From assembly GCA_963837105.1 (NCBI GenBank), contig CAWIMG010000034.1:1-64000 (forward strand): 64,000 nt of DNA, written 5' to 3'. Position 1 is the stretch's first letter; every line of letters starts with the position of its first letter. Below the pieces are notes generated by a model. It was not told the DNA's origin. It searched no databases and saw only the letters and a list, made by a program, of their open reading frames with translations. The position numbers were made by a program, and so were the translations under genes. Origin of the DNA: UBA9676 sp963837105. Its GTDB lineage: Bacteria; Actinomycetota; Actinomycetes; Streptosporangiales; Streptosporangiaceae. This document shows, piece by piece, positions 25,302 to 34,623 of this stretch.

Positions 25302-26543
25302 ATGATCACCTCGGCCAGCAGTCACCAGACGCCGCGGGCTGGCCGCCCGCTGCCCGCCTCGGTGGCCCGGCTCGGCGCGGTGACCGCCGCGGTGGTGGGG
25401 GTGATGGTGCTGGTCTCCTGCACGAGTGGCACCGGCACGTCCGCCGCTGGCTCGTCCGCGGGTGGGGTGGCCGCCTCCCATGCGGCCTCGCTCCGCCCGT
25501 CGGCCTCCCACCGCCCCGTCCTGCCCGCGCTCACTCCGGCGCAGATGGCCGGACAGCGGGTGATCTACAGCTACCCGGGCCTGACCCCGCCCGCCTCGCT
25601 GCTCGGCTGGATCCGGCACGGGGAGGCCGCGGGTGTCATCTTCTTCGGCGGCAACATCGCCAGCACCGCCCAGATCGCCAGCGTGATCAGGGAACTGGAC
25701 CAGGCCAACTCGGCGGCCAGCAACCCGCTGCGCAAGTACCCGCTGCTGCTCATGACCGACCAGGAGGGCGGCGCCGTCCGACGGCTGCCGGGCGAGCCGG
25801 TGCTGTCGGAGAAGGACATCGGTGCGGCACCGGATCCGGTGGCACAGGCCAAGGCGGCCGGGACCGGGGCAGGGCAGAACCTGGCCGGTGCCGGCCTGAA
25901 CGTGAATCTCGCGCCGGTCCTCGACGTCTACCGGGCACCGGGTAACTTCGACGACCAGTTCGGCCGCTCCTACAGCATGGATCCGCGGGTGGTCGCCACC
26001 CTGGGCGCCGACTTCATCCGATCCCAGCAGGCCACCGGGGTGGCCGCGACCGCCAAGCACTTCCCGGGCCTGGGCGCGGCAGATGTCACCGGCAACACCG
26101 ACCTGCAGCCGGTGACGCTGGACGTGGGCCTGCGCGAACTGCGCGCCATCGACGAGTTCCCGTACCGGGCAGCGATCGCCGCGGGAGTCAAGCTGGTGAT
26201 GGTCAGCTGGGCGGTCTACCCGGCGCTGGACGCCAGCCGCCCGGCCGGGCTGTCACCGGCCGTCATCACCGGCGAACTGCGCCAGCGGCTCGGCTTCACC
26301 GGCGTGACCATTACCGACGCACTGGAGGCGGGGGCGTTGCAGCCGTTTGGCGGCATCGGGCGCCGGGCCAGGCTGGCGGTGGCGGCGGGGATGGATTTGA
26401 TTCTCTGCTCCGGCCAGCGGCCCAGCGAGGGCGCGGCCGCCCGGCTGGCGCTCGCCAGGGCGCTCAGCTCGGGGGCGCTGGCCGGGCCGGCCTTCACGGC
26501 CGCGCTGGCCCGGATCAGCGCACTGCGGTCCAGCCTGCGTTAG
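25302..26543 (+). CDS. Glycoside hydrolase family 3 lipoprotein (NagZ-like)
   Basis: 413 residues. Signal sequence with lipobox (VLVSCTSG, Cys40), Ser/Ala-rich spacer, then GH3 barrel: AGVIFFGGNIAS, LLLMTDQEGGAVRRLPGEP, NVNLAPVLDVYR, ATAKHFPGLGAADVTGNTDL (the KHFPG and His/Asp catalytic-loop region of NagZ enzymes) and TGVTITDALEAGAL with the probable nucleophile Asp. NagZ-type beta-N-acetylhexosaminidases release GlcNAc from wall fragments. A lipid-anchored version would act on extracellular muropeptides or glycans. The usual second GH3 domain is absent, as in NagZ. Confidence 0.9.
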   Translation: MITSASSHQTPRAGRPLPASVARLGAVTAAVVGVMVLVSCTSGTGTSAAGSSAGGVAASHAASLRPSASHRPVLPALTPAQMAGQRVIYSYPGLTPPASLLGWIRHGEAAGVIFFGGNIASTAQIASVIRELDQANSAASNPLRKYPLLLMTDQEGGAVRRLPGEPVLSEKDIGAAPDPVAQAKAAGTGAGQNLAGAGLNVNLAPVLDVYRAPGNFDDQFGRSYSMDPRVVATLGADFIRSQQATGVAATAKHFPGLGAADVTGNTDLQPVTLDVGLRELRAIDEFPYRAAIAAGVKLVMVSWAVYPALDASRPAGLSPAVITGELRQRLGFTGVTITDALEAGALQPFGGIGRRARLAVAAGMDLILCSGQRPSEGAAARLALARALSSGALAGPAFTAALARISALRSSLR

Positions 26544-26555
26544 CCAGGCCGGCTG

Positions 26556-27338
26556 CTATGACTGGCCGGTGATGGCCAGGAAGCGCTCGATCATGGGGTT
26601 CACCTGCTCGGGCACCTCCAGCTGGAGGAAGTGGCCAGCTCCCACGGTCTGGCCGATGACGATCGAGGGGCAGAGCGCGCGCAGATCGGCTGACTTGTTG
26701 GCCGGCACTGCCGAGCCGATGGACAGGACCGGCACGGCCGCCGCGGCGAGGGCGGCGGCGCCATCGAACTCGCCCATGGCCCGCATCATCGCGGCCGCGA
26801 CCTCCGGTGGCACCTGTGCCATCCCGCTCAGGATCGCCGCCCGGCGGACCCGGTCGCCCGGCAGGAACATGCTGGCCACGAACGACCGCCGCCAGGATCC
26901 GCCCTGGTCCGCGGCCACCGCGGCCACCGAGTCCAGGAAGAACGTCTTGGCCGCGGCGTTGGTGATCGGGGCCGGATCGATCATCACCAGCGCTCTGATG
27001 GCGCCGGGCCGGGCAGCGCAGGCCAGCCCGGCCAGTGCGCCCAGGCTGTGCCCGGCGAGCACCGGCTGGCGCAGTCCCGCTGCCTGCGCGACCGCCAGCA
27101 CGTCGTCGGCCAGCGTCTCGATCCGGTAGTCAGCAGTGCCCGTCCCGCCGCGGCCGCTCTCGCCGTGGCCGCGCAGGTCCAGCGCGGCCACCGCGTGCCG
27201 GCCGGCGAAGTGCGCGAACTGCGGGGCGAAGAACGACCGGTCACAGCACCAGCCGTGGACGAAGACGATCGGCGGCTCGCCGCTGCCCCCGGTCTCGTAC
27301 GCCAGCCGTACCCCGTCACGTGTCACCGAGCTGATCAT
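26556..27338 (-). CDS. Alpha/beta-fold hydrolase
   Basis: 260 residues from ATG 27338 with GGAGG upstream. Canonical fold: PIVFVHGWCCDRSFFAPQFA (oxyanion HG), VAALDLRGHGESGRGG, nucleophile elbow LAGHSLGALAGLAC, a cap region, strand VPVLSIGSAVPANKSADLRA and catalytic His in VGAGHFLQLEVPEQ. Could be an esterase, lipase or haloperoxidase-like enzyme; substrate not predictable. Convergent with the GH3 gene. Confidence 0.88.
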   Translation of the reverse strand: MISSVTRDGVRLAYETGGSGEPPIVFVHGWCCDRSFFAPQFAHFAGRHAVAALDLRGHGESGRGGTGTADYRIETLADDVLAVAQAAGLRQPVLAGHSLGALAGLACAARPGAIRALVMIDPAPITNAAAKTFFLDSVAAVAADQGGSWRRSFVASMFLPGDRVRRAAILSGMAQVPPEVAAAMMRAMGEFDGAAALAAAAVPVLSIGSAVPANKSADLRALCPSIVIGQTVGAGHFLQLEVPEQVNPMIERFLAITGQS

Positions 27339-27656
27339 GATGCCTCCGGCAGGTCCGCACCGCCACCAGCATGCCGGACGCCCATCTGGCGGGGTGGCCG
27401 CGGCCACCTCGCGGGCCCCGGGACGCCGCCGGTCGCGGAACTGGCCGGCCGCGGGCGGCTGATGGCGGGCTGCCGGGCACGCGGGCCCCCGCATCCGGCT
27501 GGCGGCGTTGCGGTCGCCACCTTGCCATCCGGGCGCGGATGACCCGCTCCCTTAGTCCGGCGCCCTATTTGCCGGGTCTCTATGCCGCTTGTGCTGTTGC
27601 CCCTCTGTCCTCCAAGGTGTGGGAGACCGGCGTGCGCTGGTGGCAGGGGGGTGAGC
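27339..27656. other. Intergenic stretch between divergent genes, no gene seen
   Basis: About 318 bases between the divergently transcribed hydrolase and LacI genes. Frames are open by composition only. It should carry both promoters. A run of purines just before 27657 serves as ribosome site for the LacI gene. Confidence 0.5.
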
Positions 27657-28700
27657 ATGGCGACTGGGCCGGATGGGCAGCAGCGGCCCGCAGGCATCCG
27701 TGACGTCGCCCAGCTGGCGGGCGTGTCGGTCGCCTCGGCCAGTTTCGCCCTCAACGGCCAGCCGGGCGTCGCCGGGAATACCCGGCGGCGGATCCTGGCG
27801 GCCGCGGCTGAGCTGGGCTACCGGGCCAACCCGCAGGCGCAGGCCCTGCGGCGGGGCCGGACCACCAGCTACGGGATCGTGGTCCGGAACTCCGCCAACC
27901 CGTTCTTCCTGGAAGTGCTGAGCGGTGCGGAGGAGATAGCCAGCCAGCGCGGGGCGACGCTGCTGTTCCTGGACTCGCGCTACTCGCTGGAATACGAACG
28001 CAGGCACGTGCAGGAGATGGCCGCGCAGCGGCTGGCCGGGCTGGCGATCGCCTCGGTCGGCACCGGCGAGGCGATCCGGCTCTGGCAGGAGTTGCGGCCC
28101 GGGACCCCGGTGGTGGCACTGAACACGGCGGCGGCGGGCGCGCGCGGAGTGGCCAGGGTTCACCCGGACAACGCCGCCGCGGTCGGGCTGCCGCTGCGGC
28201 GGCTGGCTGAGCTGGGCCATACCTCGGTGGCGTTCCTGTCCGCGCCCCGGCGGCTGATGGCCGACCGCGACCGGCTGCAGTACTTCCAGCGGCTGTCCCG
28301 CGACCTGGGCCTGGACGGCCAGGTCATGTACTCGCCGCTCGCGCTGGCCGATGTCAGGCAGGCCACGCTGGCGGTGCTCACCGGCGCCGATCCACCCAGC
28401 GCGATCATCACCAATTCCGACCACACCGCGCACGCGGTCTACAAGGCGGCCCGGGAGCTGGCGCTGCGGGTCGGGCCGGACGTGTCCGTGGTCGGCCACG
28501 ACGACCTGGCCAGTTCCGAGCTGCTCGACCCGCCGCTGGCGACCATCCGGCTGGATGGGCGGGAGATGGGGCGGGTACTGATGCGGCGGCTGCTCGGTGA
28601 GGATCCGGCCGATGAGTACGTGGCACCGGTCGAGCTGATCGAGCGTGCGTCGCTGCAGCCGCCGCGCAGGCCGGGTGAGGAGAAACCGAAGCCGGTGTGA
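27657..28700 (+). CDS. LacI-family transcriptional regulator
   Basis: 347 residues. N-terminal LacI helix-turn-helix GIRDVAQLAGVSVASASFAL, then hinge helix RRRILAAAAELGYRANPQAQ, then a periplasmic-binding-protein-like effector domain (TTSYGIVVRNSANPFFLEVL, AIITNSDHTAHAVYKAARE, VSVVGHDDLASSELLDPPLA). ATG 27657 is chosen; GTG 27651 is possible. Lies directly upstream of the ABC importer operon, which it most likely represses until the imported substrate or a product binds. Palindromes in the 250-base gap after its stop are candidate operators. Confidence 0.92.
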   Translation: MATGPDGQQRPAGIRDVAQLAGVSVASASFALNGQPGVAGNTRRRILAAAAELGYRANPQAQALRRGRTTSYGIVVRNSANPFFLEVLSGAEEIASQRGATLLFLDSRYSLEYERRHVQEMAAQRLAGLAIASVGTGEAIRLWQELRPGTPVVALNTAAAGARGVARVHPDNAAAVGLPLRRLAELGHTSVAFLSAPRRLMADRDRLQYFQRLSRDLGLDGQVMYSPLALADVRQATLAVLTGADPPSAIITNSDHTAHAVYKAARELALRVGPDVSVVGHDDLASSELLDPPLATIRLDGREMGRVLMRRLLGEDPADEYVAPVELIERASLQPPRRPGEEKPKPV

Positions 28701-28782
28701 CCGCTGGCTGAAACCTTCATGACCGGGCGCTGACCTGCCCGGCTAGGCCGATGGCCAGCGTGCGTCAACTCGGTAACGTCGC

Positions 28783-28840
28783 TTGACACCCGCGTTTTAA
28801 GTGCGTGAGCATACCGAATGCTAAACGTTTTAGGACGTTT
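28783..28840 (+). promoter_or_regulatory. Promoter/operator region of the ABC importer operon
   Basis: TTGACA (28783-28788) is a consensus -35 hexamer, but no well-spaced -10 is obvious. Two adjacent palindromes follow: AGCAT-ACCGA-ATGCT (28808-28822) and AAACGTTT (28823-28830), the latter repeated in part as GACGTTTT (28834-28841). AT-rich palindromes with a central CG are typical LacI-family operators, and a LacI gene ends 80 bases upstream. The assignment to that regulator is inference. Confidence 0.5.
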
Positions 28841-28950
28841 TGCTGGGTCGTGTGCAGGGGTGGGTGTTCACCGGCCGCGGGAACGTACCGGACTGGGCTT
28901 GCCACCACTGCCTGGCCTGAGGCTGGGGACGGCTTACAGGAGGAAATCGC

Positions 28951-30069
28951 GTGAGAGCGTCACATCGCATAGCCATCGCCGGTCTCGCGGCCGTGGCACT
29001 GCTGGGAGCAGGCTGCTCCTCGAGTTCATCGACAAGTTCGGGCTCCACCAACTGGGCCACGGTCACCTCCGCCTCGGCCGGCGGCGGCATGAACGCGCTG
29101 GTCGCCGCGGCCAAGAAAGAGGGCCAGCTGAACGTCATCGCCCTGCCGCCGACCTGGGCGAACTATGGCAACATCATCAAGACCTTCTCCCAGAAGTACG
29201 GGATCAAGGTCAACTCCGCTAACCCGGCCGGCAGCAGCCAGGACGAGGTCAATGCGGTGAAGCAGGAGAACGGCACCTCGGCCGCCCCCGATGTTCTCGA
29301 CATCGGCATGGCCGTCGCGGTGGTGAACACCAGCCTGTTCGCGCCGTACAAGGTCGCCACCTGGAGTTCCATCCCGACCGCACAGAAGGACGCCAACGGG
29401 GTCTGGGTGCAGGACTACGGGGGCTACATGGCCATCGGTTACTCGTCCAAGTTCGGCACCATCACCTCGCTGAGCCAGCTGCTGCAGCCCAAGTTCAAGG
29501 GCGCGGTCGCGCTCAACGGGAACCCGACCCAGGCCAACGCCGCGCTGAACGGCGTGATGCTGGCCAACCTCGCATCGGGCGGGACGGCGAGCGACATCTC
29601 CAAGGGCGTGAACTTCTTCCACCAGCTCAAGTCGGTGGGCAACTTCTCTCCCACGCAGGCCACCGGTGCCACGATCAAGGCGGGCACGACCCCGGTCGTG
29701 TTCAACTGGGACTACCTCAACCTGCCCAGCTACGTTGGGGTGTCGAACTGGAAGGTGTTCATCCCGTCGGGCTCGGTGCTGGGCGGCTACTACGCGCAGG
29801 CGGTCAACAAGAACGCGCCGCACCCGGCGGCGGCCCGGCTGTGGGAGGAATACCTGTACTCCCAGGCCGCGGACGGCGGCCAGAACCTGTGGCTGGCAGG
29901 TGGCGCCCGGCCGGTCGAGCAGCTGGCCATGGCCAACAACGGCACCATCAACAAGGCGGACGCGTCCAAGCTGCCGGCCGTCACCGGCACGCCAGTCTTC
30001 CTGACCCAGTCCCAGTCCACCGCGGCCGCCAACTACCTGGCGGCGAACTGGGCCAAGGCCGTCGGGTAG
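28951..30069 (+). CDS. ABC transporter substrate-binding lipoprotein (PotD/phosphonate type)
   Basis: 372 residues; AGGAGG precedes the GTG. Signal peptide with lipobox (ALLGAGCSS, Cys22), then a family-1 extracellular binding-protein fold: AAKKEGQLNVIALPPTWANY, NIIKTFSQKYGIKVNSANPA, VLDIGMAVAVVNTSLFAPYK, GTTPVVFNWDYLNLPSYVG. Related to spermidine/putrescine, iron and 2-aminoethylphosphonate binding proteins. First gene of a four-gene importer followed by a metallophosphoesterase. That context favours a phosphorylated or phosphonate ligand over polyamines, but the ligand is not readable from sequence. Confidence 0.88.
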   Translation: MRASHRIAIAGLAAVALLGAGCSSSSSTSSGSTNWATVTSASAGGGMNALVAAAKKEGQLNVIALPPTWANYGNIIKTFSQKYGIKVNSANPAGSSQDEVNAVKQENGTSAAPDVLDIGMAVAVVNTSLFAPYKVATWSSIPTAQKDANGVWVQDYGGYMAIGYSSKFGTITSLSQLLQPKFKGAVALNGNPTQANAALNGVMLANLASGGTASDISKGVNFFHQLKSVGNFSPTQATGATIKAGTTPVVFNWDYLNLPSYVGVSNWKVFIPSGSVLGGYYAQAVNKNAPHPAAARLWEEYLYSQAADGGQNLWLAGGARPVEQLAMANNGTINKADASKLPAVTGTPVFLTQSQSTAAANYLAANWAKAVG

Positions 30070-30079
30070 CAGGCAAGCC

Positions 30080-30946
30080 GTGACGGTCACGGCGACGACC
30101 GAGACCGGCGCCCGGCCCGCCAGGGCCGGGCGCCGGCCGTCAGTGCCAGCCTGGGTCGGCATCCTGCCGTTCCTCGGCTACGTCGGAGTCTTCCTGCTGC
30201 TCCCCACCGCGATCGTGGTGTACAACGCGTTCCGTACCCCCACCGGTGCATTTACCTTGGCCGGCCTGAAGGTCCTGGGCAGTTCGGCTGTGCGCACCTA
30301 CTTCGTCGGCTCGATCGAGCTGAGCGCGGTCTCGGCGGTGGCCGGGGCCGTGCTCGGTGCGGTCCTGGCGTACGCGGTGGCATCGGGGAACCCGGACGGG
30401 ACGGTGCGCCGGGTCTACCTGGCCGGCTCGGGCGTGCTCGCCCAGTTCGGCGGGGTCACCCTGGCGTTCGCGTTCCTCGTGCTGATCGGGCCGGTCGGTC
30501 TCCTGCTGCATGCCAGCTGGTATTACGACTTCCCGCAGGGAATCGCGCTGATCTACATCTACTTCCAGATACCGCTGATGGTGCTCGTCTTCCTGCCGGC
30601 GATCGACGGGCTGAAGATCCAGTGGCGGGAGGCGTCCGAGAGCCTCGGCGCGTCGGCGTGGCAGTACTGGCGGCATGTCGGCGGGCCGCTGCTGCTGCCC
30701 GCCTTCAGCGGCGCGACCCTGCTGCTGTTCGCCAACGCGCTGTCGGCCTTCGCGACCATCCAGGCCTGGGAGAACCAGATCGCCTACACCGTGCCGCAAC
30801 AGATCAGCACCGCACTGTCCAGCGAGGTCGGGCTCGGCAACGTCAACGCGGCCCAAGCGCTCGCGCTGGGCATGGTGATCATGGTGATCATCGTCATGAC
30901 GGGATACGCCGTGCTGCAGCGGAGGGCGGCACGGTGGCTGCGGTAA
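30080..30946 (+). CDS. ABC transporter permease, PotB-like
   Basis: 288 residues, six predicted membrane helices starting with VGILPFLGYVGVFLLLPTAI. The cytoplasmic coupling (EAA) loop reads EASESLGASAWQYWRHVGGP, the sequence that docks on the ATPase. Ten bases separate it from the binding-protein stop, and its 3' end overlaps the next permease by 13 bases, so the importer genes are tightly coupled. Forms the channel with the second permease. Confidence 0.9.
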   Translation: MTVTATTETGARPARAGRRPSVPAWVGILPFLGYVGVFLLLPTAIVVYNAFRTPTGAFTLAGLKVLGSSAVRTYFVGSIELSAVSAVAGAVLGAVLAYAVASGNPDGTVRRVYLAGSGVLAQFGGVTLAFAFLVLIGPVGLLLHASWYYDFPQGIALIYIYFQIPLMVLVFLPAIDGLKIQWREASESLGASAWQYWRHVGGPLLLPAFSGATLLLFANALSAFATIQAWENQIAYTVPQQISTALSSEVGLGNVNAAQALALGMVIMVIIVMTGYAVLQRRAARWLR

Positions 30947-31791
30947 CCTCGCTGGGCGACCGCGGCGATGTGATCCCGTCGGCGGGGCCTGCCGCACGCG
31001 GCATGCAATCCCGCCGGCGCAGGCGGCTCAACCTCTTCCGCTATGTGGTTTTCACGGTTTTCACGACCTTCTTCCTGCTGCCACTGCTGGCGATGGTCAG
31101 GTTCTCCCTGGAAGGGAGCACGTCCGGCAGCTGGTCGCTGGCGGCCTGGAAGGCGATCCCGTCCTTCCCGGGCCTGCTGAGCGCGGTGGAAATCACCCTG
31201 GAACTGGCCGTCCTCACCTGCATGGTGGTGCTGGTGCTGCTGGTGCCGACCATGATCTGGATCCGGCTGCGGGTGCGGTGGATCAGCCGGCCCTTCGAGT
31301 TCCTCTGCCTGCTGCCGCTCACCATCCCGGCAATCGTCCTGGTGGTCGGTCTCGCCCCGATCTACAACTTCATCAGGCACTACCAGATATCGGCGCTCCA
31401 GCTGTTCTGGGTCTACGCCGTCCTGGCGCTGCCTTACGCCTACCGGGCGCTCGCCGCCGGGCTCAACGCGATGGACGCCACGACCCTGTCCGAAGCCGCC
31501 CGCAGCCTGGGGGCGAACTGGTACACGGTGATGGTGCGGATCATCATGCCGAACATGCGGCAGGCGATCCTTAACGCCTTGCTGCTTTCCTCGGCCCTGG
31601 TTCTCGGCGAGTTCACCATCGCCCTTCTCCTGCTCTACACCAACATGCAGACAGCGCTGTACTACATCAGCCGGACAACGCCGAATGCCGGAGTGCTCTT
31701 CTCCACCTCGTCTGCTGCGCTGCTATTCGCTTTCGGCCTGCTGCTTATCCTGTCCTTTGCCGGCCGCCGCCGGCGGCGCGCCCGCGGATGA
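30934..31791 (+). CDS. ABC transporter permease, PotC-like
   Basis: 285 residues from GTG 30934, with GGAGG eight bases upstream inside the preceding gene. A basic N-terminus (MQSRRRRRLNLF) precedes six membrane helices (FTVFTTFFLLPLLAMVRFS onward). EAA loop: LSEAARSLGANWYTVMVRII. Partner of the upstream permease in the same importer. Ends in a basic tail RRRRRARG, 10 bases before the ATPase start. Confidence 0.9.
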   Translation: MAAVTSLGDRGDVIPSAGPAARGMQSRRRRRLNLFRYVVFTVFTTFFLLPLLAMVRFSLEGSTSGSWSLAAWKAIPSFPGLLSAVEITLELAVLTCMVVLVLLVPTMIWIRLRVRWISRPFEFLCLLPLTIPAIVLVVGLAPIYNFIRHYQISALQLFWVYAVLALPYAYRALAAGLNAMDATTLSEAARSLGANWYTVMVRIIMPNMRQAILNALLLSSALVLGEFTIALLLLYTNMQTALYYISRTTPNAGVLFSTSSAALLFAFGLLLILSFAGRRRRRARG

Positions 31792-31801
31792 AGGTGGAGA
31801 T

Positions 31802-32911
31802 GTGACTACCTCAGTTGCCGAAGCCCATTCGACGCCGGCCCGCGCGGGGGTCGAAGTGCGGCTGGCCGGCCTGCGCCGGCAGTACGGCAGCGTGCTGGCC
31901 CTCGACGGCCTCGACCTGACCATCGGGCCCGGTGAACTGGTTGTCCTGCTCGGCCCTTCGGGCTGCGGGAAGACCACGACTCTGCGGCTGCTGGCCGGGC
32001 TGGAAGACGCCGACGGCGGCACCATCACCGTGGCGGACAAAGAGATCACCCGCGTGCCCGCCAACCGCCGCGACATGGGCATGGTCTTCCAGGCCTACTC
32101 CCTGTTCCCGCACATGACGGTCACCCAGAACGTCGCCTTCGGCCTGCGGCTGCGCCACCGCGGCAAGGCGGAGCGCGAGAAGCGGGCGCTGGAGATGCTG
32201 GAACTGGTCGGGCTCAGCGAGCAGGCGGACCGGTATGCCCACCAGATCTCCGGTGGCCAGCAGCAGCGGGTCGCGCTGGCCCGGGCCCTGGCCATCCAGC
32301 CGCAGGTGCTGCTGCTGGACGAGCCGCTGTCGGCGCTGGACGCCAAGGTGCGGGCCCAGCTGCGGGACGAGATCCGCCGGATCCAGCTGGAAGTGGGCAT
32401 CACCACCTTGTTCGTCACCCACGACCAGGAGGAGGCGCTGGCGATCGCCGACCGGGTCGGGGTGATGAAGGACGGCCGGCTCGAGCAGCTCGGCCCGCCC
32501 ACCGAGATCTATTCCCGCCCGGCCACCCCGTTCGTGGCCGAGTTCGTGGGCCTCACCAACCGGCTGGCGGGCACCGTGTCGGGCAGCACGGTCACCGTGC
32601 GCGGCCGGGACCTGCCACTGGTCGATGTGTCCACCCCGCCCGGCCCGGCGATCGCGCTGGTCCGGCCGGAGGCGGTCACCGTGGCCTCGGATGACCGGGC
32701 CGGGGAAGGGCCGCTGACCGGCACCGTGATCGCCACCACGTTCCTGGGTGCGACCAGCCGGGTGACCGTCGATCTGGGCGACACCCGGATCATGGCCCAG
32801 CTGCCGACCTCGGATGCCACCGGGCTGCCGGCCGGCAGCCGGGTCACCCTCACGATCCGCCCGGATCCGGTGCTGGTGTCCGGGGCCGAGCCCGCGGTGA
32901 GCCAGGAGTGA
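31802..32911 (+). CDS. ABC transporter ATP-binding protein, PotA-like
   Basis: 369 residues. Walker A LLGPSGCGKTTTLRLLAGLE, Q-loop VFQAYSLFPHMTVTQNVAFG, signature HQISGGQQQRVALARALAIQ, Walker B VLLLDEPLSALDAK, switch His in LFVTHDQEEALAIADRVGVM. A C-terminal TOBE-type regulatory domain (~residues 270-365) is typical for PotA/FbpC/PhnT-like subunits. GTG 31802 is chosen. Its stop overlaps the start of the metallophosphoesterase (GTGA at 32908-32911), directly coupling hydrolase and transporter. Confidence 0.92.
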   Translation: MTTSVAEAHSTPARAGVEVRLAGLRRQYGSVLALDGLDLTIGPGELVVLLGPSGCGKTTTLRLLAGLEDADGGTITVADKEITRVPANRRDMGMVFQAYSLFPHMTVTQNVAFGLRLRHRGKAEREKRALEMLELVGLSEQADRYAHQISGGQQQRVALARALAIQPQVLLLDEPLSALDAKVRAQLRDEIRRIQLEVGITTLFVTHDQEEALAIADRVGVMKDGRLEQLGPPTEIYSRPATPFVAEFVGLTNRLAGTVSGSTVTVRGRDLPLVDVSTPPGPAIALVRPEAVTVASDDRAGEGPLTGTVIATTFLGATSRVTVDLGDTRIMAQLPTSDATGLPAGSRVTLTIRPDPVLVSGAEPAVSQE

Positions 32912-34593
32912 GTTTGCCGCCGCTGGGTCGGCTGGCCATTCCGCAGCTGACCACCCAGCGGCGGCTGGGTACCGGGCCGATGCTGCGGCAGGGCTCGGCC
33001 GCCAGTTATCACGCGCTGGCGTTCACCGAAGGTGAGCCGCATCTGGTGCGGGACGACTTCGGCGCTGGCGCCGGCGACGGCGACGCGGCGGCCCGGCCGG
33101 GCGGTGGGCAGCCGCTGCTGTGCCTGGTCCATCTGACCGACCTGCAGCTCGCGGACATTCAGTCGCCGACCAGGTTCGAGTTCATGAACCGCCGCTACGC
33201 CGATCCCCGCTATGCCGCGATCATCCCGGTGCAGCGGTCGCAGGAGGCGCTGGTGGTGCATGCGGTCGAGGCCACGGTGCGGACGGTGAACTCGCTGTCC
33301 GGCCCGGCCACCGGGCTGGCCCCGCAGCTCGCGGTCACCACCGGCGATGCCATCGACAACGCGCAGTGGAACGAGCTGCTGAACTTCCTCAGCCTGCTCG
33401 ACGGCGGCCGGGTGACCCCGGATTCGGGCGGCCCGCGCTACGAGGGCGTCCAGGCGGTGGACTGGCCGGACGACTTCTTCTGGAAACCGGACGGCGACGG
33501 CCCGGCCGGCCCCGACCTGTTCCGGCGCGAGTTCGGTTTCCCGCGGCACCCGGGCCTGCTGGCCCGGGCGCTGGCCGAGTTCGACGCGAGCGGGCTGAAC
33601 ATGCCCTGGCTGACCTGCTATGGCAACCATGAGGCGCTCAACCAGGGCGTGGGCGTGGTGACCGCCGCGGCCGCGGCGGCGATGACCGGCGCCAGCAAAC
33701 CGGTGGGACTGCCATCTGACTTCAACCACGACCGCGCGGAGGAGCTGTTCACCCACCGGCCGGAGGCGTTCCTGGCCGGGCCGTCCCGGGCGGTGACCGC
33801 GGATCCGGCCCGGCGGCACATCACCCGGCGGGAGTTCGTGGAGGCTCACTTCCGCCCCGGCGCCCGGCCGGACGGGCACGGCTTCGGCGCCCAGAACCTG
33901 CTCGATGGCACGGCCTACTACGTGCACGACACACCCACCGCCAGGCTGATCGCGCTGGACACCAACTGCCTGGCCGGCGGCTCGGCCGGCTGCCTGGACC
34001 GGCAGCAGGCCCGGTGGCTGGAGAGCCGCCTGGCCGAAGTGCACGCCAGCTACACCGGGCCGGACGGCAGCGAGGTCAGGACCGGCCACGAGGACCGGCT
34101 GGTGATCCTTTTCTCCCACCACGGGATCGACACCCTGACCAACACCGCCCACCCGGGCCCGGACGGCGAGCCGCTGCTCGGCGGCCCGGAGGTGCTCGCG
34201 CTGACGCACCGGTTCGGCAACGTCGTGCTGTGGCTGAACGGTCACACCCACGTGAACGCGGTCCGGCCCCGGCACCACCCCGGCTGTCCCGGCGGCGGCT
34301 TCTGGGAGGTCACCACCTGCTCCATCGCCGACTGGCCCTGCCAGACGCGGCTGGTCGAGATCGCCGATCATGGCAGCTATCTGGCCATCGTCTGCACGAT
34401 GGCCGACCACGACTCCCCTCCGGTGCCGTTGACTCTGGCCACCATCGGGGAACTGGCCTCGCTGCACCGGGAACTGTCCGCCAACGCCCCGTTCACCGGC
34501 CATGGGTCACACCTGGCCGGAAAGCCGCCCGACCGGAACGTGGAACTGCGCATCCGGCCACCATTCCCGCCCAGCCGGCGGGCCAGCGGCTGA
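32908..34593 (+). CDS. Metallophosphoesterase, PPA1498-type
   Basis: 561 residues. Calcineurin-like metal motifs separated by long inserts: LLCLVHLTDLQLADIQ (first Asp), LAVTTGDAIDNAQWNELLNF (GDxxDN), LTCYGNHEALNQG (GNHE), LVILFSHHGIDTL and VLWLNGHTHVNAV (C-terminal His motifs). This pattern fits the PPA1498 (TIGR03767-like) group, whose members are often exported by Tat. Here no signal peptide is visible, because the gene starts within the ATPase stop, so a cytoplasmic enzyme is more likely. Probably hydrolyses the phosphoester brought in by the coupled importer; this is inferred from gene order. Confidence 0.82.
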   Translation: MSLPPLGRLAIPQLTTQRRLGTGPMLRQGSAASYHALAFTEGEPHLVRDDFGAGAGDGDAAARPGGGQPLLCLVHLTDLQLADIQSPTRFEFMNRRYADPRYAAIIPVQRSQEALVVHAVEATVRTVNSLSGPATGLAPQLAVTTGDAIDNAQWNELLNFLSLLDGGRVTPDSGGPRYEGVQAVDWPDDFFWKPDGDGPAGPDLFRREFGFPRHPGLLARALAEFDASGLNMPWLTCYGNHEALNQGVGVVTAAAAAAMTGASKPVGLPSDFNHDRAEELFTHRPEAFLAGPSRAVTADPARRHITRREFVEAHFRPGARPDGHGFGAQNLLDGTAYYVHDTPTARLIALDTNCLAGGSAGCLDRQQARWLESRLAEVHASYTGPDGSEVRTGHEDRLVILFSHHGIDTLTNTAHPGPDGEPLLGGPEVLALTHRFGNVVLWLNGHTHVNAVRPRHHPGCPGGGFWEVTTCSIADWPCQTRLVEIADHGSYLAIVCTMADHDSPPVPLTLATIGELASLHRELSANAPFTGHGSHLAGKPPDRNVELRIRPPFPPSRRASG

Positions 34594-34623
34594 CCGGCCC
34601 CCACTGACCGTAAAGTTGGCCGG

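Noticed and set aside
23520..26060. 846-codon open frame on the minus strand
   Set aside because: Lies opposite three well-supported genes (MreB-like, hydratase, GH3) and has Arg/Pro/Gly-rich, domain-free translation; an artefact of high GC.
28798..28815. A -10 box for the TTGACA at 28783
   Set aside because: No hexamer at 16-18 bases resembles TANNNT; the promoter is left as a candidate region only.
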